Shown: one piece after another, positions 30,315 to 36,619 of the stretch
Layout of the letters: each line of letters opens with the position of its first letter
Position numbering within the stretch: the stretch's first letter is position 1
IMG/VR virus record: IMGVR_UViG_3300032285_003308
Span: 1 to 40,515 of that record
Direction: 5' to 3' (one strand)
Source of the DNA: a virus
Length of the DNA stretch: 40,515 nucleotides
The notes under the pieces: model-generated
Told to the model about the DNA's origin: nothing
The model's database searches: none
The model's input: only the letters and a program-made list of their open reading frames with translations
Made by a program: the position numbers and the translations under genes

Positions 30315-31337
30315 ATGGCACATGACCTCGAAACACAAAACGGCGTTGCATCTTTTGCATCATTCCGTGAACCCGCTTGGCATGGATTGGGTACCGTATT
30401 TACAGAAGAAAAAACCACTAGCGAAATGCTAGAGGCTGCTAACCTTAATGGTTGGAATGTTCGTCTGGAAGATTTGGAAACCCCCTCACATCTAACAAGC
30501 GATAAGGCATATCAATATGTCTTGCGTACAAATCCTACAGACAAAACACAAACCGATATTCTTGGAATTGTCGGTGAGCGTTATGTCCCACTACAGAATG
30601 AAGATTTATTTTCATTTGGTGACAATATCCTAGACGGCGGAGGTCGTTGGGAAACTGCTGGTGCAATCAAGGGTGGGCGTGTAGTATTTGGCTCTCTTGC
30701 TCTTGAGCGTGAAACAGTTCTAGACCCTACAGGCGTTGCCGATAAGGTTAAAACTTATTTGCTCATCAACACATCACACGACGGCTCAATTGCGATTCAG
30801 GCATCGATTACCCCTGTTCGTGTTGTATGTGCTAACACTCTTAACCTTGCTCTTGGTGGCGTAGGTCGTAAGAAGAATAAGGGCATCAAGCAATCTTTCA
30901 AGATTCGCCACACGCAAACCGCAGAAGGCAAAATCCAAATTGCTCGTGAGACTCTTGGTCTTGCTAATGCTTACATGGACGAATTTGACATCATGGCTAA
31001 GGCAATGATTGAAAAGGAAGTCAATGCTAAATCATTTAACGATATTATTCTTGCTGCTTATCCTAAGCCAGAAAAAGATGCTAAGGGTGCAATCAAGAAG
31101 TGGGAAAACAAAATCGATACAATTAACGACATCTATACAGGTGAATTTAATGGTATGATTGCTGGTAACGCTTGGGGTGCATTTAATGCACTTACTGAAC
31201 GCCTTGATTGGTACCGCACAGCACGAGGTGGTTCTAACGAATCAATTCTTGCAAGTGCATCAGGATTTGACCCTGCAATTAACGCAGAGAAGAATCGCTT
31301 GCTAAAGGTTGTACAAAATGTAATGCAACTCGCATAA
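30315..31337 (+). CDS. DUF932 / phage-plasmid primase-like protein
   Basis: 340 residues from the ATG at 30315, which follows AGAAGG. The signature of the DUF932 (TIGR03299) family is clear: FREPAWHGLGTVF at 18-30, DILGIVGERYVPLQNED, KVKTYLLINTSHDGS, PVRVVCANTLNLAL and a helical C-terminus. It is common in phages and plasmids of Actinobacteria; biochemical role unknown, usually found in replication or early regions. Transcribed with a tRNA-Asp immediately downstream. Confidence 0.85.
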   Translation: MAHDLETQNGVASFASFREPAWHGLGTVFTEEKTTSEMLEAANLNGWNVRLEDLETPSHLTSDKAYQYVLRTNPTDKTQTDILGIVGERYVPLQNEDLFSFGDNILDGGGRWETAGAIKGGRVVFGSLALERETVLDPTGVADKVKTYLLINTSHDGSIAIQASITPVRVVCANTLNLALGGVGRKKNKGIKQSFKIRHTQTAEGKIQIARETLGLANAYMDEFDIMAKAMIEKEVNAKSFNDIILAAYPKPEKDAKGAIKKWENKIDTINDIYTGEFNGMIAGNAWGAFNALTERLDWYRTARGGSNESILASASGFDPAINAEKNRLLKVVQNVMQLA

Positions 31338-31342
31338 CAAAA

Positions 31343-31370
31343 AAATCCTGAGCATGATTTAAAACTGCTC
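31343..31370 (+). ncRNA. 3'-UTR mini-pseudoknot, copy 6
   Basis: AAATC/GATTT stem, loop CTGAGCAT, AAAAC linker and TGCTC. Sits between the DUF932 stop and tRNA-Asp. The stem differs from copy 1 by a compensating change (AGATC/GATCT). Confidence 0.65.
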
Positions 31371-31375
31371 CGCAC

Positions 31376-31449
31376 GATTCCGTAGATCAATTGGTTAGAT
31401 CGCTACCCTGTCACGGTAGAGGTTGCGGGTTCAAGTCCCGTCGGAATCG
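31376..31449 (+). tRNA. tRNA-Asp (GUC)
   Basis: Full cloverleaf: acceptor GATTCCG/CGGAATC, anticodon stem CTACC/GGTAG with loop CTGTCAC (anticodon GTC), T arm with GTTCAAGTC, discriminator G. No encoded CCA. Confidence 0.9.
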
Positions 31450-31452
31450 CAA

Positions 31453-31490
31453 ATGTAGCACAATGTATAAATATGTAGCACAATGTATAA
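31453..31490 (+). repeat. 20-bp tandem repeat
   Basis: Two exact copies of ATGTAGCACAATGTATAA spaced 20 bp, between tRNA-Asp and the palindrome at 31497. Confidence 0.85.
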
Positions 31491-31496
31491 AAATTC

Positions 31497-31506
31497 GGGA
31501 CGTCCC
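31497..31506 (+). repeat. GGGACGTCCC palindrome, copy 6
   Basis: Perfect copy directly adjoining the CRP-like site at 31508. Confidence 0.65.
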
Positions 31507-31507
31507 C

Positions 31508-31523
31508 TGTGACCCATATCACA
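31508..31523 (+). promoter_or_regulatory. CRP/GlxR-like site, perfect consensus
   Basis: TGTGA-CCCATA-TCACA, centred about 75 bp before the predicted start point at 31591. Confidence 0.6.
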
Positions 31524-31555
31524 TGAGATTTCTTATAATATTCGATTACGAAGAC

Positions 31556-31584
31556 TTGTATTTTTCCCCGAACTCGGGTAGAAT
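31556..31584 (+). promoter_or_regulatory. Promoter of the 31591 operon
   Basis: TTGTAT-17 bp-TAGAAT; ATG 6 nt downstream (leaderless). Confidence 0.65.
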
Positions 31585-31590
31585 TAATCT

Positions 31591-31740
31591 ATGACCCAAA
31601 CATACAAACCCTACACAATTGATGAACTTGTTACTTCAATTTACGAAGACAACCTAGAACACTTTGAGCAAGCAACAGATGAGTGTGATTGTACTATCCA
31701 CCAGGCTATGTGGCTTATTGTAAAACACTGGGAGGGATAA
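31591..31740 (+). CDS. 49-residue acidic protein
   Basis: Leaderless ATG. YKPYTIDELVTSIYEDNLEH, then ECDCTIHQAMWLIVKHWEG. Helical. Ends in a TAATG overlap with the next gene. First gene of the five-gene operon 31591-32905. Confidence 0.6.
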   Translation: MTQTYKPYTIDELVTSIYEDNLEHFEQATDECDCTIHQAMWLIVKHWEG

Positions 31741-31976
31741 TGACTACTAAGTATCCTTTCATCCCCGAATATTTGGAGAAGGCTTTAGAGAATGTGGATA
31801 TCCCCCTTATTGATCTAATTCACGGGCACCTCAAGGTTGAAATGGTTGACTGCGAGGAAGCCATGTTAGATAATCCTGATAGATTCCTAGAGGGTTACAT
31901 GCAGGCCTTGACAAATATATATTGCTTGACCTATAATTTATCTATAGACAGAAAACACATAGAGGAGACCCAATGA
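31740..31976 (+). CDS. Acidic helical protein
   Basis: 78 residues from the ATG at 31740 that overlaps the previous stop. PFIPEYLEKALENVDIPLID and YMQALTNIYCLTYNL; similar in layout to the next protein (both end with a helix preceded by a Gly turn, EGYMQAL / EGLQTAYAL), suggesting paralogy. Confidence 0.6.
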   Translation: MTTKYPFIPEYLEKALENVDIPLIDLIHGHLKVEMVDCEEAMLDNPDRFLEGYMQALTNIYCLTYNLSIDRKHIEETQ

Positions 31977-32176
31977 CCCCACAAGAAATGCTAGAACAAA
32001 TGATTGATAAGGCTTGGCAAGAATTTAGTGAAATTGCACAGGCAGAGGAAGAAGATGACTATTCAGACGCAATGGTATCTATGGAACGCACTGAGGCAAA
32101 TGGTTTTGCTGAAGGATTACAAACAGCATATGCACTCATCTTTGGTAAGGAATATATCGTAGAGGAGATTATCTAA
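31973..32176 (+). CDS. Acidic helical protein, likely paralog of 31740
   Basis: 67 residues (TPQEMLEQMIDKAWQEFSEI, ANGFAEGLQTAYALIFG). ATGA overlap with the previous gene, TAATG overlap with the next. Unknown function. Confidence 0.6.
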   Translation: MTPQEMLEQMIDKAWQEFSEIAQAEEEDDYSDAMVSMERTEANGFAEGLQTAYALIFGKEYIVEEII

Positions 32177-32448
32177 TGGGCATGCGTGATGAATCTTGGT
32201 GTGCTGGCTGTGGCTGTAGCATTACTTATACAGAAGATGAAACTGCTCAATGCGGTACCTGCGAAAGAGACGACGCTATCGGCTTTATCGAGGGGATCAT
32301 TAACTATATTGAGAATCAAAAGAATGAGTTAGAAGAACGCCTCCAACTTGCAGATGGGGCAGACCCACTGTACAATTATCTAGAGGGTGCAGTAGAATAT
32401 GTAGACCTAATCCTACTAGAAGTAAAGGACAGATACCAAAATGCCTAA
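32176..32448 (+). CDS. Zinc-finger plus coiled-coil protein
   Basis: 90 residues. WCAGCGCSITYTEDETAQCGTC forms a four-Cys zinc site at 8-30, followed by long helices (FIEGIINYIENQKNELEERL). Coupled to both neighbours; unknown role. Confidence 0.65.
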   Translation: MGMRDESWCAGCGCSITYTEDETAQCGTCERDDAIGFIEGIINYIENQKNELEERLQLADGADPLYNYLEGAVEYVDLILLEVKDRYQNA

Positions 32449-32905
32449 CGCCTTTGTTGAGATGGACTTTGACACTTGGTTTGATACCTACAAGCCAATC
32501 ACAAACCATATAGATACTAATGCTAGTTTTGATGGACATATGTTTGAGACCTACGGGGAAGAAGTAGAGTTTGTCAAAGCACAAGAAGAGAACCGTATCT
32601 GGATGTATGGCCAAGGAGATGGTGGTGGTACATTTGTATGGAATGGTTGGGGATTTGTAAATAGACTAGGTTACTTTATTACCGAGGTCCCCTGCCCTGC
32701 TGACACAGATATGCAAATGCGTGTATCTGAGGATGATATAGAATGTGAGAACTGCGAGTGGCTTATCGGTGAAGATGAAACTTTAGATACTCACGAATGT
32801 AAGGAATGTACCCGCTGTGGAGATTTTCTTGACCCTAATGGATATTTCTGTGAGAACTATGACACAGTCTGCCGTGATTGTTGTCAGTGTGGATGCAACC
32901 CTTGA
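32441..32905 (+). CDS. Cys-rich protein with aromatic N-terminal domain
   Basis: 154 residues. N-half EMDFDTWFDTYKPI and GDGGGTFVWNGWGFVNRLGY; C-half with at least ten cysteines (CENCEW, CKECTRCGDFL, VCRDCCQCGC), probably two zinc ribbons. The 3' end overlaps the next promoter's -35. Confidence 0.65.
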   Translation: MPNAFVEMDFDTWFDTYKPITNHIDTNASFDGHMFETYGEEVEFVKAQEENRIWMYGQGDGGGTFVWNGWGFVNRLGYFITEVPCPADTDMQMRVSEDDIECENCEWLIGEDETLDTHECKECTRCGDFLDPNGYFCENYDTVCRDCCQCGCNP

Positions 32906-32930
32906 CAAATAATAAGAAACCTGCTAAAAT
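32902..32930 (+). promoter_or_regulatory. Promoter of the 32956 operon
   Basis: TTGACA-17 bp-TAAAAT, extended -10 (TGCTAAAAT). Confidence 0.75.
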
Positions 32931-32955
32931 TAATCAAGACCCAAAGGAGCAAAAA

Positions 32956-33051
32956 GTGAACGAACTAACAATCTCAGTATATGATACAGACCCCGAAGTC
33001 GTCATCGAAACCGAAGTAGATGACAATGACTATGTATTCCACAATATCTAA
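32956..33051 (+). CDS. 31-residue acidic peptide
   Basis: GTG start with AAAGGAG 6 nt upstream. NELTISVYDTDPEVVIETEV, Asp/Glu-rich. Placed between a strong promoter and the next gene's AGGAGG, so it may act as a translated leader. Confidence 0.5.
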   Translation: MNELTISVYDTDPEVVIETEVDDNDYVFHNI

Positions 33052-33060
33052 GGAGGACCC

Positions 33061-33423
33061 ATGGGAGCACGAATTAACTTTATCTTTAAAGAATCAGACA
33101 CTGGACCAAATGTAGTACTCTACAGCCATTGGGGTGAAACCGAATGGGAGCGAGATATTGCTGCAGCATTAGAACATGCACGGCCCCGCTGGAATGACTA
33201 CACATACGGTGTACGTATGATGATTAGCCATCTTATTCAGGATAGCATTCTGGAAGAGACAGGCTATGGTATTTTTGCCATCAATGGCAGCAACTATGAC
33301 CTAGGAGACGCTGCCGTAGTGATTGACTTTGTCAATAAAACTGTAACTGGCAATGTGCCCGTCGACTGGGAGAAGTTCATCCTAGCATATGGAAGATCAA
33401 GTTTGATTGCGCCTGGTGTATAG
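33061..33423 (+). CDS. Protein of unknown function, conserved-looking phage type
   Basis: 120 residues (ARINFIFKESDTGPNVVLYS, HWGETEWERDIAAAL, ETGYGIFAING). Alpha/beta. AAGGAGG ribosome-binding site. The first half recalls small actinobacteriophage early proteins, function unknown. Confidence 0.65.
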   Translation: MGARINFIFKESDTGPNVVLYSHWGETEWERDIAAALEHARPRWNDYTYGVRMMISHLIQDSILEETGYGIFAINGSNYDLGDAAVVIDFVNKTVTGNVPVDWEKFILAYGRSSLIAPGV

Positions 33424-33446
33424 GTAAGGGTCACCTTACACCTTGG

Positions 33447-33480
33447 GAGGAGGCTTGCGGGGGCTTGACCTCCTCCCTTA
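33447..33480 (+). terminator. Strong GC hairpin, terminator-like
   Basis: GGGAGGAGG pairs with CCTCCTCCC (9 bp), just after a smaller hairpin GTAAGG/CCTTAC at 33424-33439. A short T-rich stretch (TTACTTTTG) follows. The right arm overlaps the next promoter's spacer. Confidence 0.55.
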
Positions 33481-33493
33481 CTTTTGATACAAT
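33465..33493 (+). promoter_or_regulatory. Promoter of the 33509 operon
   Basis: TTGACC-17 bp-TACAAT, extended -10 (TGATACAAT); its -35 lies in the hairpin loop of the terminator above. Confidence 0.65.
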
Positions 33494-33508
33494 GAACTAG
33501 GAGGACTA

Positions 33509-33733
33509 ATGGCACGACTGCGAACGCTATACGGACCAACTGCGGAGAGCAAGAAGGCTGAGAAGTTAGCCAAACTAATTACTGAAGATTTTTCGGTAGA
33601 CTTAGACAGAGTAGGTTATTATCTAGTTAGAAATCTACCACTAATTGTTTATCGTAGATTTGAGGTAATTTCGTTATCCGCAGGGGACGAGTATGATAAA
33701 CTTATGTTAGAACTAAAAGGAGGAAGACCCTAA
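33509..33733 (+). CDS. Small basic protein
   Basis: 74 residues (ARLRTLYGPTAESKKAEKLA, DRVGYYLVRNLPLIVYRRFE). TAGGAGG precedes the ATG. Ends in a TAATG overlap with the next gene. Unknown function. Confidence 0.65.
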   Translation: MARLRTLYGPTAESKKAEKLAKLITEDFSVDLDRVGYYLVRNLPLIVYRRFEVISLSAGDEYDKLMLELKGGRP

Positions 33734-34038
33734 TGATTTATCCTGAAGATAAGGTTGGCGTATTAGCACAACTATGGATTAACTACCGTGAGGACAAGGA
33801 TATGGAAATGTTCTTGGACTATAATGATATTGGTTTGCCATTGGCATACTTCAAGGCAGAAGGTTTGGTAAACGAACTAACTCCACTTGGAGAACAATAC
33901 ATTGAAGAAACTTTTGATATGTTTCTTACTGCTATGAAGATGACTGAGGCTGATGTTGAAGCCCTTGAAGAAGTAACACTTGAAAGCATAATGATCCAAT
34001 CATTTGTAAAGAACAACCCAGAAGGTAAACAAGACTAG
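33733..34038 (+). CDS. Acidic helical protein, winged-helix-like
   Basis: 101 residues. VGVLAQLWINYREDKDMEMF, DIGLPLAYFKAEGLVNELTP and LGEQYIEETF have the spacing of a winged-helix start (helix, helix, strand). The rest is acidic and helical. Possible regulator, unproven. Confidence 0.55.
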   Translation: MIYPEDKVGVLAQLWINYREDKDMEMFLDYNDIGLPLAYFKAEGLVNELTPLGEQYIEETFDMFLTAMKMTEADVEALEEVTLESIMIQSFVKNNPEGKQD

Positions 34039-34079
34039 TAAAGATCCCATCGCCCCACTTGACAAAACGGGTGGGGTGT

Positions 34080-34089
34080 GGGACGTCCA
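34080..34089 (+). repeat. GGGACGTCCC palindrome, copy 7
   Basis: GGGACGTCCA, adjoining AAATCGGACA (34089), an inverse copy of the TGTCCGATTT motif. Confidence 0.55.
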
Positions 34090-34278
34090 AATCGGACATA
34101 TCAGACAAACCTCTCAAACCTATTTTTCCCAAAATAAGATTACGAAGAGGTATTTTTTTTGCCGAAAGTTTACAATAAAAAGATTACGATGTCAAACCTT
34201 GTTTCCTGAAAAGCATGCTTTTTCTATATCACACAAATTATGGTTTGTCAAACCTTATATGGGTGTATAATATTTTGT

Positions 34279-34479
34279 ATGAGTCCAAGACATTTCTCCA
34301 GGATGTTAAATCCAAATGCAGCAAGAAAAGAAGATGAAGGTTTGGCTAATGCCTTTACTTCCTTTACTGTTGCTTTAGGTCTTGGTAAGTATTTTTCTCC
34401 TGATCCCGCCGATTCTGGCGGTCCCGCTGATCAAGCGGGGGATCCAAAGTATATAGACAATACACTTCCTCCCCTATAG
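34279..34479 (+). CDS. 66-residue protein within the GGTTTG repeat cluster
   Basis: The ATG at 34279 is 7 nt after TATAAT (34266-34271), so the transcript is probably leaderless; the -35 area overlaps the inverted repeat GGTTTGTCAAACC. Sequence MSPRHFSRMLNPNAARKEDE, a short helical part and a Pro/Gly/Asp-rich tail. No family recognised; autoregulation is possible. Confidence 0.5.
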   Translation: MSPRHFSRMLNPNAARKEDEGLANAFTSFTVALGLGKYFSPDPADSGGPADQAGDPKYIDNTLPPL

Positions 34480-34644
34480 TAATAGACAAACCATCTTTTC
34501 CTGGTTTTCTTTATTTTATAAAACCTTTTAATTATTTTATCAAACCTTTATATATTTTTATTTTATTTTTTGGTGAAATTTGCAAAAAATCGCTTCAAAG
34601 GTTTTTAAGGTTTGGGCTTGACAAACCCTGTTTCAGGGTATATA
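34480..34644 (+). other. Very AT-rich non-coding stretch
   Basis: Runs of T and A (for example 34545-34571), with several AAACCTTT copies. It lies beside the DnaA-box cluster and could serve as an unwinding element. Ends in promoter TTGACA-17 bp-TATAAT. Confidence 0.4.
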
Positions 34645-34646
34645 AT
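34618..34646 (+). promoter_or_regulatory. Promoter in the GGTTTG cluster, first of a pair
   Basis: TTGACA-17 bp-TATAAT, near consensus; predicted start point about 34653. Confidence 0.7.
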
Positions 34647-34803
34647 GCCCAAAAAAAGATTACGAAGGTTTGACAAATTCGCCAGAATATGGTATAAGAA
34701 GGTTTGCACAATATTGGGCAAAGAAGGTTTGAAGGTTTGGCATTACGAAGGCCCCTTTAAAAGTGCTCTATACTCCACTATGCTCCACATCACACCACTT
34801 TAA
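34645..34803 (+). CDS. Doubtful small basic ORF
   Basis: 52 codons (MPKKRLRRFDKFARIWYKKV). The ATG overlaps the -10 box of one promoter, and a second promoter lies inside, so at least that start cannot be used from the nearer promoters. The GGTTTG repeats run through it. May instead be a non-coding RNA region. Confidence 0.25.
   Translation: MPKKRLRRFDKFARIWYKKVCTILGKEGLKVWHYEGPFKSALYSTMLHITPL
34670..34698 (+). promoter_or_regulatory. Promoter in the GGTTTG cluster, second of a pair
   Basis: TTGACA-17 bp-TATAAG; GGTTTGACA places the repeat over the -35. Confidence 0.65.
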
Positions 34804-34836
34804 CCCTGTCTAATAATATAATCAGTAAGATCTATC

Positions 34837-34891
34837 TGTGGATAAACCTGTGGATAACTATCAAATTATGTACATATTTGCTTGTGGATAA
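34837..34891 (+). other. DnaA box cluster, candidate replication origin
   Basis: Three TGTGGATAA boxes in direct orientation at 34837-34845, 34849-34857 and 34883-34891 (the last is the full complement of TTATCCACAA), with a fourth at 35096-35104. Extremely AT-rich DNA lies 200-350 bp upstream. Confidence 0.55.
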
Positions 34892-34921
34892 CTGTTCATC
34901 TTGATGTGCTATCATGTATAT

Positions 34922-35104
34922 ATGATAACAATAATCGCAATAGCATTAACCTGGTTTGCTACAAAATTCTACTACACAAGGTCATTTAGATTTGAAATCG
35001 AAGACAATGGCTTTATAAGAGCGGTATGTTCAAGATGTGGCAAACCATCATATATCACACCAGACAATCTTCGTGCTCCATATTACTGCACAACCTGTGG
35101 ATAA
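34922..35104 (+). CDS. Small membrane-anchored zinc-ribbon protein
   Basis: 60 residues from the ATG at 34922, 6 nt after TGCTATCAT (leaderless). N-terminal membrane helix (ITIIAIALTWFATKFYY) and C-terminal CSRCGKP...YYCTTCG zinc ribbon. The final DnaA-type box lies in its last codons. Confidence 0.65.
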   Translation: MITIIAIALTWFATKFYYTRSFRFEIEDNGFIRAVCSRCGKPSYITPDNLRAPYYCTTCG

Positions 35105-35114
35105 CTATTAAACC

Positions 35115-35609
35115 ATGTATCACATAATCTCATATCCAAGGTCTGGATCAAACTTCATTATGAAGAATCTAGAGCAGTATGTGAACATAGACAAACACCC
35201 ATATATGGAAATTTCCGACGGGATATATATTCTGGTTTTGAGGAATCCTTTGGATGCAATCGTATCTGGCTTAGTCCATAGCCACATTCGATCTGGTGAA
35301 GATATCTCTCAATTCGAACCATACCTATGGGGAGCATCTCAAACCTATACCAAACATCTACAGTCTTATGACCTATCCAAAGTTCTGGTCTATGACTTTA
35401 ATGACCTAGTATCAAACCCTATAGGGGTATTATCTACTATTGCTAATATAGAGCATCCTTTGATATTCCCCGAAAATTTAGAAGGCTCGTTAAAGGATTA
35501 TAAAATATATAAAGACCTGCATGCTTTTGCCTTAACCAAACCTCATATTTTTGATGAGCCAAATGAAGCCTATAATAAGGCAATGGCTTACAAGATTCCT
35601 GTGTTATAA
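35115..35609 (+). CDS. Sulfotransferase-like P-loop protein
   Basis: 164 residues. ISYPRSGSNFIMKNL (7-20) is the PAPS-binding phosphosulfate loop of sulfotransferases and ILVLRNPLDAIVSG (about 38-51) corresponds to the 3'-phosphate motif RDP-x2-x-S. Shorter than cellular enzymes, so perhaps a minimal or partial version. It could transfer sulfate to a surface glycan or simply be a related nucleotide-binding protein. Confidence 0.65.
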   Translation: MYHIISYPRSGSNFIMKNLEQYVNIDKHPYMEISDGIYILVLRNPLDAIVSGLVHSHIRSGEDISQFEPYLWGASQTYTKHLQSYDLSKVLVYDFNDLVSNPIGVLSTIANIEHPLIFPENLEGSLKDYKIYKDLHAFALTKPHIFDEPNEAYNKAMAYKIPVL

Positions 35610-35616
35610 TAAGATA

Positions 35617-35754
35617 ATGATCGAAATACGAGACTCAGAAAAATGTTATTACTGCGATAATGTAGCAGAATATAACCAGATAGTTGGTTTATCTAAAGAT
35701 GAGTTTGCCGTATCTGGTGTTTGTCAAAAACACTTTATCAATGAAACGCCTTGA
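35617..35754 (+). CDS. Small Cys/His protein
   Basis: 45 residues from the ATG at 35617, 6 nt after TGTTATAAT (leaderless). CYYCDNVAEYNQI and GVCQKHF form a CxxC...CxxH zinc site. Confidence 0.65.
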   Translation: MIEIRDSEKCYYCDNVAEYNQIVGLSKDEFAVSGVCQKHFINETP

Positions 35755-35779
35755 CCTATCCTGATTTTTGTTCTATAAT
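35751..35779 (+). promoter_or_regulatory. Consensus promoter of the 35786 operon
   Basis: TTGACC-17 bp-TATAAT, then exactly 6 nt to the ATG. Confidence 0.8.
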
Positions 35780-35785
35780 GGATAT

Positions 35786-35989
35786 ATGAATACAATCAAA
35801 TGCCCTACCTGTCACCTTCAAGTTGAGGATGAGACTTATTGGGAAACCCACCAAACCATGTCAGATGGTCATGTCTGGTGCACTAAGGCTAGCACTAAGA
35901 GAGTCGATGATATGACTGTCGCTATTGTTAATAGGTATAAGTCTCAGATTCATCGTACCCTCGGAAATAAGAAAAGACACCGTCAATAA
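35786..35989 (+). CDS. Zinc-finger protein
   Basis: 67 residues from the ATG at 35786 (leaderless). CPTCHLQVEDETYWETH is a C2H-type finger; the C-terminus is basic (RTLGNKKRHRQ). It overlaps the HNH gene as TAATG. Confidence 0.65.
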   Translation: MNTIKCPTCHLQVEDETYWETHQTMSDGHVWCTKASTKRVDDMTVAIVNRYKSQIHRTLGNKKRHRQ

Positions 35990-36345
35990 TGCCAATTAAA
36001 TCTAGAGAAGAACGAAATCGTGTTCAACGCCTATGGTATCAACGCAATAAAGAAGCCAGACTCATCCAGATCAAATCTAGGGTTTCTTGGATTAGACGCT
36101 ATGTTGTAGTCCATAAAAAAAATAATCCTACCTGTTTGGACTGTGGCATTGAATACCCTCCATATGTCCTAGACTTTGATCATTTACCAGAGTTTGAAAA
36201 ATCTTTCCCATTATCTTCTTCAGGCGTAAAGGGCAGAGGCTTAGATGCTGTGAATGCCGAAATTGCCAAATGTGAGATAGTCTGTGCTAATTGTCATAGA
36301 CATAGAACTTATATGAGAAAGGCAGCAGATCGTGCCAGAGTGTAG
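35989..36345 (+). CDS. HNH endonuclease-like protein
   Basis: 118 residues. Basic N-terminus, CLDCGIEYPPYVLDFDHLPE with the HNH-type DxDH, then EIVCANCHRHRTY with the second CxxCH pair. This is a small zinc-supported HNH nuclease of the type scattered in phages; it may be a free-standing homing or packaging-associated nuclease. Confidence 0.8.
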   Translation: MPIKSREERNRVQRLWYQRNKEARLIQIKSRVSWIRRYVVVHKKNNPTCLDCGIEYPPYVLDFDHLPEFEKSFPLSSSGVKGRGLDAVNAEIAKCEIVCANCHRHRTYMRKAADRARV

Positions 36346-36424
36346 CCATACTTGGTATATGCGTGAGTTAGGTATACAATGTACTAAGTGTTTAATTATT
36401 TGGGAAAAGGAGATGGACGAGTGA
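36332..36424 (+). CDS. 30-residue CxxC protein
   Basis: GTG start inside the HNH gene's last codons. MPECSHTWYMRELGIQCTKC has the C-x-H...CxxC arrangement repeated in other small proteins here. Ends TGATG with the next. Confidence 0.55.
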   Translation: MPECSHTWYMRELGIQCTKCLIIWEKEMDE

Positions 36425-36498
36425 TGTATTTTGCAGAAGGATTTATCCTCGGAATGATCTTAATTGCTGCAGTGATTTGGTTTTCAGATGCCAAGTAG
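36424..36498 (+). CDS. 24-residue membrane peptide
   Basis: MYFAEGFILGMILIAAVIWF, one membrane helix. TGATG-coupled start. Short, but supported by tight coupling. Confidence 0.45.
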   Translation: MYFAEGFILGMILIAAVIWFSDAK

Positions 36499-36511
36499 GG
36501 AGCCAAAGATT

Positions 36512-36619
36512 ATGAGTATGGATTGGCGTAGCCTTGGATATTGGCCTGTGTGGAAAGACGGAAAGAAAGTGTGGGTGCCTAAAGATGATAAATCATTCAA
36601 CGAAACACCAAAGAACTAG
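36512..36619 (+). CDS. 35-residue Trp-rich peptide
   Basis: SMDWRSLGYWPVWKDGKKVW. No clear ribosome-binding site. Overlaps the next gene's start. Unknown. Confidence 0.45.
   Translation: MSMDWRSLGYWPVWKDGKKVWVPKDDKSFNETPKN

Larger units (their letters stand above)
34107..34750. repeat. Cluster of AAGGTTTG / CAAACCTT repeats
   Basis: About 14 copies of (A)GGTTTG or its complement, including an inverted repeat GGTTTG-T-CAAACC at 34242-34254 over a promoter, and copies at about 34191, 34338, 34485, 34541, 34606, 34665, 34699, 34724 and 34732. Three copies of AGATTACGA (34136, 34182, 34657) accompany them. Likely operator array. Confidence 0.6.

Noticed and set aside
31391-31594. An open frame running through tRNA-Asp and the downstream control region
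   Set aside because: It overlaps a clear tRNA, tandem repeats and a promoter.
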